Source: Methanobrevibacter ruminantium M1
Lineage (GTDB): Archaea > Methanobacteriota > Methanobacteria > Methanobacteriales > Methanobacteriaceae
NCBI RefSeq assembly: GCF_000024185.1
Contig: NC_013790.1
Span: 2,169,001-2,233,000, forward strand
Length of the DNA stretch: 64,000 nucleotides
Direction of reading: 5' to 3'
Shown: positions 1 through 9,553 of the stretch, one piece after another
How positions within the stretch are numbered: the first letter of the stretch is position 1
Layout: each line of letters starts with the position of its first letter
The notes under the pieces: generated by a model
What the model was told of the DNA's origin: nothing
The model's database searches: none
The model's input: the letters and a program-made list of their open reading frames with translations, nothing else
Translations under genes and position numbers: made by a program

Positions 1-882
1 AGCATCTTCCAATGCTTTTCTTAGGATTGCTTTGTTTTCCTCTAACATAGGAACTAAAGGCAATCTTAATGGACCTGCAGGCATTCCCATCATGTTCAAT
101 GCTTCTTTTGCAGGTGCTGGGCTGGTTTCAATGAATAAGGCTTTGATTAAGTCATATTGTTGGTAATGCAATTCCATAGCCTTGTCATAGTTTCCATCCA
201 AAATGTTGTTTACCATTTGAACCATGGTTCTAGGATCGATGTTTGCAGAAGCACTGATTACACCTCTTGCACCGATTGACATAAGAGGAAGGGTCAATTC
301 ATCACTACCGGAGAGGATTACGATTTCATCTTCCAAACCTTCGTCCCTTAAGAGTTTCATGGTTTTTGATGCTTTATCAACATCAGATGAAGCCTCTTTC
401 AATGCAGCAATGTTATCCACTTTTGCAAGCTCGACAATGGTTTGAGGAGCCATGTCAAGGCTGGTACGGGATGGGACATTGTAAGCAATCAAGTCAATGT
501 CTACAGAGTTTGCAATTTGGGTATAATGCTCAATTACTCCATGTTGTTGTGGTTTGTTATAGTATGGAGTGATTAGAAGAGCCATGTCTGCCCCTGCATC
601 ATCTGCATATTTAGTCAAGTCCAATGCTTCACTTGTTGCATTGCTTCCGGTACCGGCTATTGTGGTGACTCTGCCGTCAACCTCATCAATCAAGATGTCA
701 AGAACTTTTCTGTGTTCATCATGGGTCAAGGTAGCAGATTCTCCTGTAGTTCCTACAGCAACCAAACCGTCTACATCGTTGTCAATCAACCAGTTAATAT
801 TTTGTCTGTATCCTTCTTCGTCTATGGATCCGTCCTCATGGAAAGGAGTTACCATAGCAACAGCTGTTCCTTCAAAACGCAT
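1..882 (-). CDS. dapA: 4-hydroxy-tetrahydrodipicolinate synthase, C-terminal end cut by window edge
   Basis: Condenses pyruvate with aspartate semialdehyde in the diaminopimelate route to lysine; cytoplasmic TIM barrel of the DapA/NAL family. I read 294 codons from the ATG at 882 to the window edge. The family is usually about 290-300 residues, so only a few C-terminal residues should be missing. The pyruvate-binding GTTGE motif lies at about 44-48, the catalytic Tyr at about 134 (AYNVPSRT) and the Schiff-base Lys at about 162 (ALKEAS). An AGGGTG ribosome binding site sits 5-6 nt before the ATG. The gene follows lysC on the same strand, which makes one lysine pathway group, but a 445-bp spacer with tandem repeats separates them. 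Confidence 0.95.
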   Translation of the reverse strand, partial: MRFEGTAVAMVTPFHEDGSIDEEGYRQNINWLIDNDVDGLVAVGTTGESATLTHDEHRKVLDILIDEVDGRVTTIAGTGSNATSEALDLTKYADDAGADMALLITPYYNKPQQHGVIEHYTQIANSVDIDLIAYNVPSRTSLDMAPQTIVELAKVDNIAALKEASSDVDKASKTMKLLRDEGLEDEIVILSGSDELTLPLMSIGARGVISASANIDPRTMVQMVNNILDGNYDKAMELHYQQYDLIKALFIETSPAPAKEALNMMGMPAGPLRLPLVPMLEENKAILRKALEDA

Positions 883-930
883 AATAACACCCTAAATTAT
901 TAAAATTATTATTTTACTTGTTAAATACTT

Positions 931-1125
931 AAATTATTAGTTTTTATTTAAATTGAAGTTATAAAAACTTAATTAATACTTTTTATCTAATTAAAGTTCT
1001 TAAAACTTAAATAAATACTTTTTATCTAATTAAAGTTCTTAAAACTTAAATAAATACTTTTTATCTAATTAAAGTTCTTAAAACTTAAATAAATACTTTT
1101 TATTTAATTAAAGTTCTTAAAACTT
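931..1125. repeat. 39-bp tandem repeat, about five copies
   Basis: Copies start at about 931 (degenerate), 971, 1009, 1048 and 1087. The core reads AAATACTTTTTATCTAATT followed by AAAGTTCTTAAAACTT. The last three copies are nearly identical. The array fills the spacer between the lysC 3' end and the dapA start, so it is transcribed or lies upstream of the dapA promoter. The rest of the spacer (1126-1322) is AT-rich with no gene I can support. Confidence 0.85.
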
Positions 1126-1322
1126 AATTGTATTTTTAAAAATTTATAAAAATTCATAAATTGATTCTTAACCTTAGAAAGTTCGTAATTATTAAAACCA
1201 ATTGAAATTACAAACTTTGGCAAAACCAATTGCAAAACATCAAAAATCGAAAATGAGAATAATCCCTTAATATGAAAAAAAGATTAAGGTCAAATTCCCT
1301 ATAAGTTAGAATAAATAAAAGC

Positions 1323-1340
1323 GGAAGTTATAAAACTTCC
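1323..1340 (-). terminator. lysC terminator hairpin overlapping the stop codon
   Basis: GGAAGTT and AACTTCC form a 7-bp stem with a 4-nt loop. On the minus strand it is followed by a T-rich run. The hairpin includes the last codons of lysC and its TAA stop at 1328-1330. Confidence 0.6.
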
Positions 1341-2545
1341 TTTATAAGATCATATGCTGCCTTTCCATCTTCCCAATTGATGAATAAAACAATTGCAGTC
1401 TGGGATGATGAAATTTCAACAATATTAATATGATTTTCCTTTAGAGGATTGGTAATTTCAGTGATTACTCCTGGAGTTTCAATAAAATCAGGATTGATCA
1501 TGGTGAGCATTGCAATGTCCCTTCCTAAGGAGATGGAGCTTAAGTTATCCTCTGCAATGACCAAATCATGCAATAAATGATAAGCGTCATCCGCTTCCTC
1601 CTTATCGAGGAACAATGTGATTGAGTTCTGGCCTGCTGAGATGCCGTAGATGTTGATGTTTGCATCAGCAACTAAGCTGGTCATCTTTGCAAGAAGTCCT
1701 ATTTGATTAAGCAAGTCCTCTCCCACTACAGCCACTACAGAAATAGGCTCATGGTGTAGGCATACTTTTTTGCCCATTGAATCTTCAAAAGGGCCGACAA
1801 TCTCTGTTCCAGGGTCTGATAAGTCTCCTTTTTCAAAACTGATAATCTTTGCTTTTATTTCAGGATCTTTAAATCTTAAGGCATGTGGATGCAATACTTG
1901 AGCGCCGTGTGTAGCTAAATCCCTCATCTCTTCAACTGAAATGTAATCAAGCTTTTCAGCCTCATCTATCTTCCTTGGGTCAGTTGACATGACTCCGTCA
2001 ACATCGGTAACAATGATTACATTATCTGCTTTAAGGCAGTGGCCTAAAAGGAATGCAGTGACATCGCTTCCGCCTCTTCCGAGGGTTGTCACTTCCCCAT
2101 TTTCAGTTCTTCCTAAGAATCCGCATACCACTGGAATGATACCTTGCTCCAAAAGTGATAAAAGACCTTGAGCTTGCTCTTCAGTTCTTTCAAAGTCGAT
2201 TTGAGCCTTTCCATAGTTGTCATCAGTTATGACTGGCCATAATTCATGGCTTGGGTCAATGTATTCGGATTTCACTCCCAAGGATTCAAGGACTGAGGAA
2301 AATACTCTTATGCTGGTTCTCTCACCCAGGGATAAAATTTCCGCCAATTGCTTTTCGGTAACTTCTTTTCCAATGGACTCATCAGCAATAGCCACTAATT
2401 CATCAGTAGTCTTATTGATAGCTGAAACAACAACGACAACCTTCTTGCCATCCATATACTCATTAACAACAGATTGTGCAGCTTTCCTAATCCTTTTACC
2501 ATTTCCAATCGAAGTACCGCCAAATTTGGCTACAATTAATCCCAT
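1328..2545 (-). CDS. lysC: Aspartate kinase
   Basis: Phosphorylates aspartate, the first step toward lysine, threonine and methionine. About 405 residues. The kinase domain begins with the KFGGTS nucleotide-binding motif; RTE and GRGGSD motifs follow mid-protein. The last ~140 residues look like a tandem ACT regulatory region, as expected for a feedback-controlled aspartokinase. I chose the ATG at 2545 because an AAGGTG ribosome binding site at 2555-2560 precedes it by 9 nt. A GTG at 2557 would overlap that site. It precedes dapA in the same orientation. The product pool also feeds homoserine synthesis, so control by lysine or threonine is expected but cannot be read from the sequence. Confidence 0.95.
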   Translation of the reverse strand: MGLIVAKFGGTSIGNGKRIRKAAQSVVNEYMDGKKVVVVVSAINKTTDELVAIADESIGKEVTEKQLAEILSLGERTSIRVFSSVLESLGVKSEYIDPSHELWPVITDDNYGKAQIDFERTEEQAQGLLSLLEQGIIPVVCGFLGRTENGEVTTLGRGGSDVTAFLLGHCLKADNVIIVTDVDGVMSTDPRKIDEAEKLDYISVEEMRDLATHGAQVLHPHALRFKDPEIKAKIISFEKGDLSDPGTEIVGPFEDSMGKKVCLHHEPISVVAVVGEDLLNQIGLLAKMTSLVADANINIYGISAGQNSITLFLDKEEADDAYHLLHDLVIAEDNLSSISLGRDIAMLTMINPDFIETPGVITEITNPLKENHINIVEISSSQTAIVLFINWEDGKAAYDLIKEVL

Positions 2546-2971
2546 TTGTTTACACACCTTTTTGATAAATAAAAAAAAAATAATTATGATTTTAATAAAT
2601 TAAGATAAAAGTTTTTTAAAAACAAAATATCTTATTAATAAATTTTAAATAAAATTGATAAAGTTTTATACAATTATTAATTATTATTAAATGATATTAA
2701 TATACTTATTTATTATTTTTACAAAAATCATTGAATTTTTGATTGATTTTTAAAAAAATCATTAGATTTTAATAAATTATTATAAAAAAGTATTAAGTTA
2801 TAAAATAATTAAATTTTCAATCATTGATCCAAATTATAAAAATTAAAAATATTAAAAAGAAGTGATTAAAAATTAAAAGTTTAAGTAAAATAAGTTAAAT
2901 TAAAAAATAGTTAATAAAAAAATAGTTAATTAAAAAAAGTTAATAAAAAAGAAAAGTAAAGCAAAAAGCAA
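2546..2971. other. AT-rich spacer between rps17e and lysC
   Basis: A 426-bp spacer with no supportable gene. It is almost pure A/T, with short GTTAAT-rich direct repeats near 2880-2950 at the rps17e 3' end. Its right part (as read here) probably holds the lysC promoter, but I cannot pick one TATA box with confidence. Confidence 0.5.
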
Positions 2972-3169
2972 TTAAGCTTTGTTTGCTTCTTGTCTGACTA
3001 ATCTGGTAATGTAACCAGCAATTTTGTTTCTTAAATGTTTAGTGCTTACGGTAGAGTATTCAGCTACTAAAATCTTGTTTTCTTCAAAATCGGTGGTAAA
3101 TTTACCTTTGTGAGTTTCAATTAATTCTTTAGATATACGTTTTACAAATGAAGTTCTAATATTTCCCAT
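2972..3169 (-). CDS. rps17e: 30S ribosomal protein S17e
   Basis: Small-subunit ribosomal protein found in archaea and eukaryotes, not bacteria. It starts [18 protein letters not shown] and is basic throughout; 65 residues, the usual archaeal size. The ATG at 3169 is chosen because a GGAGG site lies 7 nt upstream; the ATG at 3175 is too close to that site. The start is 2 bp past the chorismate mutase stop codon, so the two genes are translationally adjacent and surely cotranscribed. Confidence 0.95.
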   Translation of the reverse strand: MGNIRTSFVKRISKELIETHKGKFTTDFEENKILVAEYSTVSTKHLRNKIAGYITRLVRQEANKA

Positions 3170-3171
3170 AA

Positions 3172-3495
3172 TCATTCCTCCAAAAATTCTCTCTGTTTAT
3201 TTTTACTTAAAATTGTTAGCATGTTCATAATATCGCTAAGAATATCATCATCTATATTTTTTTCTTGAGCTAATTTACTTACCTTGGCATGGACTTCATC
3301 TTCTCTGGATTTGTCATAAATTTCCATGCCTAAAAAAACCTTAGCTGAAACTATATCCTTAGCAAGTGAAGTTCTTTCACTAATTAAGTTAACTAAATCA
3401 TTATCAATTTCATCGATTCTTTTTCTAGACTTTAAAAGAACATTGCGAGCTTCTTCTTCAGTTTCATATATACTCATCAATTCCTTTTCGTCCAC
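3172..3495 (-). CDS. Chorismate mutase, AroQ type
   Basis: Converts chorismate to prephenate for phenylalanine and tyrosine synthesis. An all-helical protein of 107 residues. The family pattern [18 protein letters not shown] at about 24-41 carries the first catalytic Arg, followed by LAKDI and the conserved Lys of SAK near 52. The GTG at 3495 has a GGAG site 8 nt upstream; an ATG at 3477 is an alternative. It is cotranscribed with rps17e. Shikimate kinase lies upstream on the same strand, separated by an oppositely oriented radical SAM gene. Confidence 0.9.
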   Translation of the reverse strand: MDEKELMSIYETEEEARNVLLKSRKRIDEIDNDLVNLISERTSLAKDIVSAKVFLGMEIYDKSREDEVHAKVSKLAQEKNIDDDILSDIMNMLTILSKNKQREFLEE

Positions 3496-3992
3496 AAAAA
3501 TAACTCCATAGTTTTGATAATAAATATACTTTATATTTCATATTATTTAAAGATAGTTATTGAAAGTGTGGAATTTATAGAAAAAATTGAAACTGTAAAT
3601 TTTAAAGATAATTACAAAAGTGTGAAATTAATTTAAAGATAAAAATAATGAAAGTGAAAAATCTAGAAAGTTTTCAAAGGGGGAAGCTAAAATAAATTAA
3701 ATTTTTTAATTCTGCCAATATTTAATTCTAATTTTTAAGCAATTTGAACAAAATGAGAAATTGACTCCCAAATAATGAAAATAAACCAATTAATAATAGA
3801 TTTTTTATAAGGTTATACAAAGACAAAAAGCAAGAATAGTTCTCAAATGCTCTAATAACTTATTTAAATACATAAACCAATCTAATAATAATGATGATTG
3901 AAAAAGGGATAAGACACAAAAGAAATTGTGAAAATCAAGAAAAAAAAATAATAAAGATTAATAAAAAGAGATAAAGGATTAAAAGTGAAACC
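3496..3992. other. Divergent promoter region, chorismate mutase and radical SAM gene
   Basis: A 497-bp spacer between diverging genes with no supportable gene. On the minus strand an AT-only stretch at about 3522-3540 (reading AAATATAAAG) is a fair TATA candidate for the chorismate mutase-rps17e transcript. I found no clear ribosome binding site for the plus-strand gene. Confidence 0.4.
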
Positions 3993-4862
3993 ATGCATTA
4001 CATAAACGCCAAGACAATATTATCAAGCAAAAACGGAATGAACCTATATAGGGGATGCTCCCATGGCTGCATCTACTGCGATTCAAGAAGCAAGATATAC
4101 AATATGAACCATGACTTTGAAGACATTGAAGTAAAGGAAAACGGAATCAGACTCCTTAAGAATGCCTTAAAGAGAAAAAGGGAAAAGGTCATGATTGGAA
4201 CAGGATCAATGACAGACCCATACATTCCTCTTGAGAGCAATCTAAAGTTTATGAGAGAATCATTGGAACTCATTTACAAATACGGCCATGGATTTACCTG
4301 CATAACCAAATCAGACCTCATCCTTAGAGACCTGGACCTAATCAAGAAAATAAATGAAAATACAAAGGCAGTTGTTCAGATGACCCTGACAACAGCTGAT
4401 GATGAGCTATGCAAGATACTTGAACCTAACGTCTGCACAACAAAGGAAAGAGTCAATGTCCTAAAGACCTTAAACGAAAACAATATCCCTACAATCGTTT
4501 GGCTATGCCCAATCCTACCTTATATAAACGATACAGAGGAAAACATTAATCAAATATTGGATTACTGCATTGATGCAAATGTAAAAGGAATTTTATGCTT
4601 TGGGATGGGAATGACCCTAAGAGAAGGAAACAGAGAATATTTTTATAAAAAACTAGATGAGCATTTCCCTGGACTAAAAGAAAGATATAGAAGGACTTAT
4701 AGGAATAGCTATGGGATAAAAAGCCCTAATAATAAAAAACTAATGAAGATATTCCTCCAAAGGACTGATGAACATGGCATTATGAACAATATAGAGGATA
4801 TATTTGAATATCTTCATGAGTTTCCAAGCCATGAGAGCACAAAGCAGACTACTTTGATGTAA
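3993..4862 (+). CDS. Radical SAM protein, SplB-like family
   Basis: A 289-residue radical SAM enzyme. The cluster-binding motif CxxxCxxC is at Cys22, Cys26 and Cys29 (GCSHGCIYCD), very near the N terminus, as in proteins often named spore photolyase-like or DNA repair photolyase. The motif GTGSMTDPYIPLE at about 68-80 is typical of this group. True spore photolyase is a Bacillus-group enzyme, and in archaea the substrate is unknown, so I assign only the family. It is transcribed against its neighbours and lies between two aromatic pathway genes without an obvious link to them. No strong ribosome binding site is visible before the ATG. Confidence 0.8.
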   Translation: MHYINAKTILSSKNGMNLYRGCSHGCIYCDSRSKIYNMNHDFEDIEVKENGIRLLKNALKRKREKVMIGTGSMTDPYIPLESNLKFMRESLELIYKYGHGFTCITKSDLILRDLDLIKKINENTKAVVQMTLTTADDELCKILEPNVCTTKERVNVLKTLNENNIPTIVWLCPILPYINDTEENINQILDYCIDANVKGILCFGMGMTLREGNREYFYKKLDEHFPGLKERYRRTYRNSYGIKSPNNKKLMKIFLQRTDEHGIMNNIEDIFEYLHEFPSHESTKQTTLM

Positions 4863-4916
4863 AAAAAGTATTAGAAAAATAAGAATAATATAAAAAATGA
4901 AAATAAGATAAAAAAT

Positions 4917-4988
4917 AAGAATAAAGAAAAAAGAATGAAAATAAGAATTAAGAAAAAAGAATGAAAATAAGAATTAAGAAAAAATAAT
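4917..4988. repeat. 26-bp AT-rich direct repeats
   Basis: Units of about 26 bp containing AAGAATGAAAATAAGAATTA start near 4931 and 4957, with degenerate flanking copies. They fill the spacer between two converging genes. Confidence 0.6.
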
Positions 4989-5008
4989 GACTAATAAAAG
5001 GAAGGAAA

Positions 5009-5926
5009 CTAAATAAACCTAGTTCCTTCATTATTTACTTTTGTTTCAATAACATTTCCATCAAATGAAGCCCAAGCATCCTTAACATCATCAATTGTAT
5101 CCTCTTCAACAATAGCAACAAAAGAGGATCCTGTTCCAGATAATCCAGAAGCTAAAGCCCCTGCACTAAGGGCATCCAAGGCAATATTATTATCAAAATT
5201 AAGTGCAGTTCCATACAAAAGACCATTCAAAGTCAATGCCTTAAGATACCTCTTATTCATAGCCTCTTCAAAAGCCATCTTAACATATGACCCTACCAAT
5301 TTCATCCTATTTACATCAGATGAACCGCTTAATGACTCCTTATCAGGCATAAAAACCAAAATATCATATTCAGGCAATTTCTCCTGATGCAAAATCTTCC
5401 TTTCCATATTATCAGTTATGGTAAGTCCTCCAAAAAAGGATGCAGAAGCATCATCAAAAGCTCCGGTTATGGTTACTCCAGCCTCAAGAGATGCGTCAAT
5501 TCCAAGATTAATCATTTCAAAATCGCTTAAAGGCTTTAAGAAAAATTCATCTGAAATCAAGCCTGCAGTTGCCATAACAACAGAATTAGATAAGGCACTG
5601 CTACTTGAAAGGCCAGAGCCTAAAGGAAGATTGGATTTTGTTCTAATTTTAATTCCTTCACCATTTCCAAAATCCAAATCATTTAAAAGATCATCCTGAG
5701 ACAAGTCTTTTCCAATATTATAATGACTTAAAACACTTTTTACACATATGTTCATTAAATTGGGGTCCACTCCCAAGTCAGATGAACAGTCAATGCCTTG
5801 TGAAGAGAATTCCGCTTCACAAGTTATATTCAAATCAATTCCAAATGCAGAACCAAAACCGGTTGATATTGCATTTATAACTGTAGCAGAACCTGGAGAC
5901 TTTACTATTTTTGCCAAATCAATCAC
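5009..5926 (-). CDS. aroK: Shikimate kinase, archaeal GHMP type
   Basis: Phosphorylates shikimate in the chorismate pathway. About 302-305 residues of the GHMP kinase fold, the archaeal non-orthologous replacement of bacterial AroK. The ATP-binding motif LPLGSGLSSSSALSN lies at about 100-114. The C-terminal GSGSSFVAI-like stretch (SGLSGTGSSFVAI) is the third GHMP motif. A GTG start at 5926 gives the longest product. A TTG at 5917 has an AGGTGA site 5 nt upstream and may be the real start. Chorismate mutase lies farther along the same strand. Confidence 0.92.
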   Translation of the reverse strand: MIDLAKIVKSPGSATVINAISTGFGSAFGIDLNITCEAEFSSQGIDCSSDLGVDPNLMNICVKSVLSHYNIGKDLSQDDLLNDLDFGNGEGIKIRTKSNLPLGSGLSSSSALSNSVVMATAGLISDEFFLKPLSDFEMINLGIDASLEAGVTITGAFDDASASFFGGLTITDNMERKILHQEKLPEYDILVFMPDKESLSGSSDVNRMKLVGSYVKMAFEEAMNKRYLKALTLNGLLYGTALNFDNNIALDALSAGALASGLSGTGSSFVAIVEEDTIDDVKDAWASFDGNVIETKVNNEGTRFI

Positions 5927-5964
5927 CTAATCAAATTAACATCATACAATAAAAATAAAATTCT

Positions 5965-6033
5965 TTTTGATTTTTTCAATAAAAAATTATACTTAAGATT
6001 ATCTTTGATTTTTTCAATAAAACTATACTTCAA
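5965..6033. repeat. 39-bp direct duplication in a divergent promoter region
   Basis: TTTGATTTTTTCAATAAAA occurs at about 5965 and 6004, each followed by a TATACTT stretch. It lies between the diverging aroK and SppA-like genes. Each copy carries a possible TATA-like element. Confidence 0.6.
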
Positions 6034-6204
6034 TATAAGCAACAAAATATATAAAATTATATATTAATTTAAACAAATATAAATTATTATAAAATAAAGT
6101 AAAATTTCAAAATATTTGATTATAATTTTATATCAATTATGAAAATAAACTGCAAACTACTGTTAGATTACTGTTAAATTGACTTAAACCAAAAGGAGAA
6201 TAAA

Positions 6205-7062
6205 ATGAGCGAAAATAATAGAACTTTGATTACAATAGGAATCGGCGCTTTTATTATAATTGCCATATTATTATTAATAGCCCTTGTTTTACCATTCAGT
6301 AATTTGGCAGTTGACAATGATGAAATAGCAGTAATCACCATAAGCGACACAATCACCTATGGAGACAATAGCACTTCTGCCCATACAAGCAAAAAGGAAA
6401 TTGAAAGCGAACTTAACGATGCCTACTCAAATCCAAAGATTAAAGGAATTGTTTTGGATATAGACAGTGGAGGAGGAAGCTTGGTGGCTAGCGATGAAAT
6501 TTCAGACTTAATAAAGAAATCTCCTAAACCAATTGTAAGCTATATTGGAGATAAAGGATTTGATGAAGCTTATCAAATAGCAAGTGCCACTGATTATATT
6601 TTCGCAAGCTCCTCATCATCTCTTGGAGGAATCGGCCTTAGCTATATAAATACAGACAGATACTCCGATGAAAAAGTCACAGGAGTCTTTAATGAAAAGT
6701 ATCTAAAAAACAATAAAACAAAAAGCAATTCTAAAGTCAAAAGTGCAAATGACTTAGCAAATGCTCAAAAGATGGTTGATCAGGACTATACTTTATTCAT
6801 TAAGAAAATCGCTGAAAACAGAAACTTAACAGCAGATTATGTTGCGGAACTGGCACATGGCAAAAAATATAATGGAAATGAAGCTAAAAAACTAGGATTG
6901 ATTGATGAAATCGGCTCTAAAAGCCAATCAATAGAAAAAGCAGCTAAATTGTCAAATGCAACTAATTATACAGTAATCACTTATCCAGAGCCTCAAAAGA
7001 AATTAACTGAGATTTTAGGTGAAAATGATATTTTTAACCTTAAAGAGTTAATTAAAATCTAA
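6205..7062 (+). CDS. SppA-like (S49 family) membrane protein lacking the serine nucleophile
   Basis: A 285-residue protein with a single N-terminal membrane segment (about 8-30) and an S49 peptidase domain with the crotonase-like fold. Recognisable blocks are VLDIDSGGGSLVASDEI (about 83-99), YIFASSSSSLGGIGLSY (about 131-147) and a C-terminal GLIDEIGS. In active SppA enzymes the nucleophile sits in a SGGYY motif after PKP(I/V). Here that place reads FDEAYQIAS, so the Ser is replaced by Asp at about 120. A Lys at about 168 may still match the general base. It could be a pseudoprotease or bind peptides rather than cut them. A strong AAGGAG site precedes the ATG. Confidence 0.8.
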   Translation: MSENNRTLITIGIGAFIIIAILLLIALVLPFSNLAVDNDEIAVITISDTITYGDNSTSAHTSKKEIESELNDAYSNPKIKGIVLDIDSGGGSLVASDEISDLIKKSPKPIVSYIGDKGFDEAYQIASATDYIFASSSSSLGGIGLSYINTDRYSDEKVTGVFNEKYLKNNKTKSNSKVKSANDLANAQKMVDQDYTLFIKKIAENRNLTADYVAELAHGKKYNGNEAKKLGLIDEIGSKSQSIEKAAKLSNATNYTVITYPEPQKKLTEILGENDIFNLKELIKI

Positions 7063-7164
7063 ATTAAAAGTAAATAATAGATACAAGAACTGATAAAATC
7101 TAAATTAAAATCTATTTTTTTCTCAAAAGTGCCAATTAAAAATTCATACTTAATAATAGGAACA

Positions 7165-7174
7165 TTTATATATT
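7165..7174 (+). promoter_or_regulatory. TATA box of the thioredoxin-like gene
   Basis: TTTATATATT lies about 100 nt before the start codon at 7273. It implies a leader of roughly 70-80 nt. Confidence 0.5.
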
Positions 7175-7272
7175 AACGAACGAAAATATATAATCAAATT
7201 GGCATAAGTTTATCAATTGTTATACTTATAAACAAAAACCAAAATAATAAAAAATAAATTTAAGGTGATAAA

Positions 7273-7524
7273 ATGGTATATAAAGTAGAAGTATTTACTT
7301 CCCCAACCTGCCCTCATTGTCCAGGAGCTGTAAGACTCGTAGAAAAAGCAAAAGAAGAATTAGGAGATGCTCTTGATGTAACCATTTACAATACAGCAGA
7401 AGCTGAAGCTATGGAAATTGCTAGAAAATACCACATCATGTATGTTCCTACAATCATTATTGATGGTGAAATCAAATTCCAAGGAGCTCCTAGCTACGAT
7501 GAATTAATGGCAGAATTAAAATAA
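7273..7524 (+). CDS. Thioredoxin/glutaredoxin-like protein
   Basis: A small thioredoxin-fold protein of 83 residues. The redox centre CPHC is at Cys13-Cys16 (SPTCPHCPGAV), and the conserved cis-proline follows at YVPTIII near 55-61. This size and motif match the small methanogen thioredoxins sometimes called glutaredoxin-like. It acts in the cytoplasm in disulfide exchange; the specific reductase partner is not encoded nearby. An AGGTGA site precedes the ATG, and a hairpin followed by T-runs ends the gene, so it is probably a single-gene transcript. Confidence 0.9.
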   Translation: MVYKVEVFTSPTCPHCPGAVRLVEKAKEELGDALDVTIYNTAEAEAMEIARKYHIMYVPTIIIDGEIKFQGAPSYDELMAELK

Positions 7525-7560
7525 ATAGATTTTTTCTATTTATCTTTTCATTTTTTTTAT
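7523..7560 (+). terminator. Terminator of the thioredoxin-like gene
   Basis: AAATAGA and TCTATTT form a 7-bp stem with a 5-nt T loop. T-runs follow (TTTTCATTTTTTTT). Confidence 0.65.
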
Positions 7561-8014
7561 TTCTAATTTTAAACTACTAATTTTAACTATTTTTTTATAA
7601 AAACTCTAAATAATAATTTAAACTATTTTTTAAAAAACACCAAATACTAATTTTGACTTTTTAACAAGTATTTAAAACTAATTTAGATAAAATAAAGAAC
7701 GAATTGCTCTTTTTTCAAATACTGATTTTTAAGTTTATTTCTAAAAATTCCAATCAATAAATCACCAATATAAAAAATTAGAATCGAAATAAATCACCAT
7801 AAAAAAAATCAGAATCAAAATAAATCATTTAATATATTAAAATAAAAATAAATAAAATTAGGTTAAATATATTTAATAGAGCAATTATTTAATAATAATA
7901 AAATTAGTTTAAATATAATTAATAGAATTATTAAAGTAATCCAATTTTTATAATTAATAAAATTTTAAAATTAATGATTAAAAACCAATTAAAACTTATT
8001 TTGGAGATTAAAAA
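7542..8014. other. AT-rich spacer before the glycosyltransferase gene
   Basis: About 470 bp with no gene. It contains loose direct repeats: CTAATTTTAA(A/C)T near 7560-7670, AATC(A/G)AAATAAATCA near 7770-7830, and a TTAAATATAATTAATAGA-like pair near 7860-7930. Nothing functional can be assigned. Confidence 0.5.
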
Positions 8015-9121
8015 ATGAAAATAGCAATGGTAGGTCAATTCCCACCCCATATCGGAGGAGTTGGAGTACATATACACAGCCTAGCAAAGCAACTAATCAG
8101 GGAAGGCCATGAAGTATATGTGATTACATACCCTCACAAGGACATTAAGGACATTGACGGAATTCATGTCATTGGAACAAAAGGAATAAATATACCAGGC
8201 CTTAGAGGATTGATGTTTGGAATTAATGCCAAAAAAGAATTAAAAAAGCTTATAAATGAAGAAAACATTGATATAATCCACGGCCATTACCTATTCCCTG
8301 CAGGATGGGCCAGCGTTAAGGCTGGAAAATCAACAAATACCAAAACCTATGTGACTGCACATGGATCAGATATCTTTGAAATGTATAAAAAACAAAAATT
8401 TATGAGGCCCTTTATAAAGAAAGTGCTCTCTGATGCAGATATAGTCCTTGCAGTAAGCAATGCATTGAAAGATGAAATAATAAAGATTGATGTTCCAGGC
8501 ATAAAGGAAAAGATTAAGATTCATTGGAATTCAGTAGACATTGAAAAATACAAAACTACAGAAGAGAATAAGGATAAGTTTAAAAAGGAACTGGTTAATG
8601 AATACAATCTAGACCCAAATAAGCCAATGATTCTTTTTGTAGGAAATATAATTAAAAGAAAAAATGTGAATCTCCTTGTTGAAGCCAAAAGACTAATTAA
8701 AACCGATGCAAATCTTGTAATTGTTGGAGAAGGTTCTGAATTAGGAAAGTTAAAGGAAAAAGTAAAGAATGATGATAAAATCAATGACGTTTACTTTACA
8801 GGAGCTAGAAGAGATGTGGAAGACATCTATCCAAGCTGTGACTTGCTTGTACTGCCTTCCTTTAGCGAAAGTTTCGGACTTGTTTTAATAGAAGCATTAG
8901 CATGTGGAAATGCAGTCATTGGAAGCAATATAGGCGGAATAAAAGAGATAATCACAGAAGACGTTGGATTATTGATTAATCCAAATGATAGCCAAGACCT
9001 AGCCAATGCAATTGATAAGATACTTCAGGATGAAGAATTGTTGAATAAATTTAAATCAAATGCAAGAAATCGAGCCAAAGACTTTTCTAAAACTGAATTG
9101 CCTTATGATGAGCTGAAATAA
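8015..9121 (+). CDS. Glycosyltransferase family 4 (GT-B fold)
   Basis: Transfers a sugar from a nucleotide donor to an unknown acceptor. 368 residues. The N-terminal acceptor half begins MKIAMVGQFPPHIGGVGVH, with the glycine-rich loop of the GT-B fold. The donor half begins near MILFVGNIIKRKNV. The retaining GT4 signature SFSESFGLVLIEALACG, with the two Glu residues eight apart, is at about 287-303. No membrane segments. A GGAG site lies before the ATG. It stands alone, so the glycan (cell wall pseudomurein, S-layer or lipid glycans) cannot be told from context. Confidence 0.88.
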   Translation: MKIAMVGQFPPHIGGVGVHIHSLAKQLIREGHEVYVITYPHKDIKDIDGIHVIGTKGINIPGLRGLMFGINAKKELKKLINEENIDIIHGHYLFPAGWASVKAGKSTNTKTYVTAHGSDIFEMYKKQKFMRPFIKKVLSDADIVLAVSNALKDEIIKIDVPGIKEKIKIHWNSVDIEKYKTTEENKDKFKKELVNEYNLDPNKPMILFVGNIIKRKNVNLLVEAKRLIKTDANLVIVGEGSELGKLKEKVKNDDKINDVYFTGARRDVEDIYPSCDLLVLPSFSESFGLVLIEALACGNAVIGSNIGGIKEIITEDVGLLINPNDSQDLANAIDKILQDEELLNKFKSNARNRAKDFSKTELPYDELK

Positions 9122-9153
9122 TTATATCTTAAATAAAAACCCTTGAAATAATC

Positions 9154-9170
9154 AAAACTCTTGGAGTTTT
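9154..9170 (+). terminator. Hairpin after the glycosyltransferase gene
   Basis: AAAACTC and GAGTTTT form a 7-bp stem around a TTG loop, with A/T-rich flanks but only a short T-run. Confidence 0.45.
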
Positions 9171-9310
9171 CTAAGATTATACTAAAAAAATAATAAAAAT
9201 TCAAGAGCTTTTTAAGATCGAGACTTAATGAATTAATAAAAAATTCCAATTGTCTAATCTTATTTTTTAATTTAAACAGTTTTTAGAACTTATTCTTAAG
9301 TCACATCAAA

Positions 9311-9405
9311 ATTGATGTCAAAGTGTGAAATTGATTTAATTTCGTAAAATTGATTTCAACTTGTTAAATTGATGTCATCTTATTAAATTGATTTAATTTC
9401 GTTAA
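9311..9405. repeat. 19-bp phased ATTGAT array upstream of moaC
   Basis: ATTGAT occurs at 9311, 9330, 9349, 9368 and 9387, exactly 19 bp apart each time. The rest of the unit alternates between GTCA-type and TTAATTTCGT-type versions. The array ends about 150 bp before the moaC start codon. It could be an operator array or simply a short tandem repeat. Confidence 0.8.
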
Positions 9406-9553
9406 ATAAGAACTTTAAATCAATATAAAAATAAAAAAATGCTAAACATTTATTAATAATGAAAATAAAGATAAATGTAATAAGTAAAATTAAATAAAAT
9501 GTAAATAATTTTTATCTAAAATATTTTAAAAAAGGAAGTAAAAGGTTGATTAT

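Noticed and set aside
3993-4862. Spore photolyase
   Set aside because: Only the family-level radical SAM motifs match; spore photoproduct repair is not expected in a methanogen.
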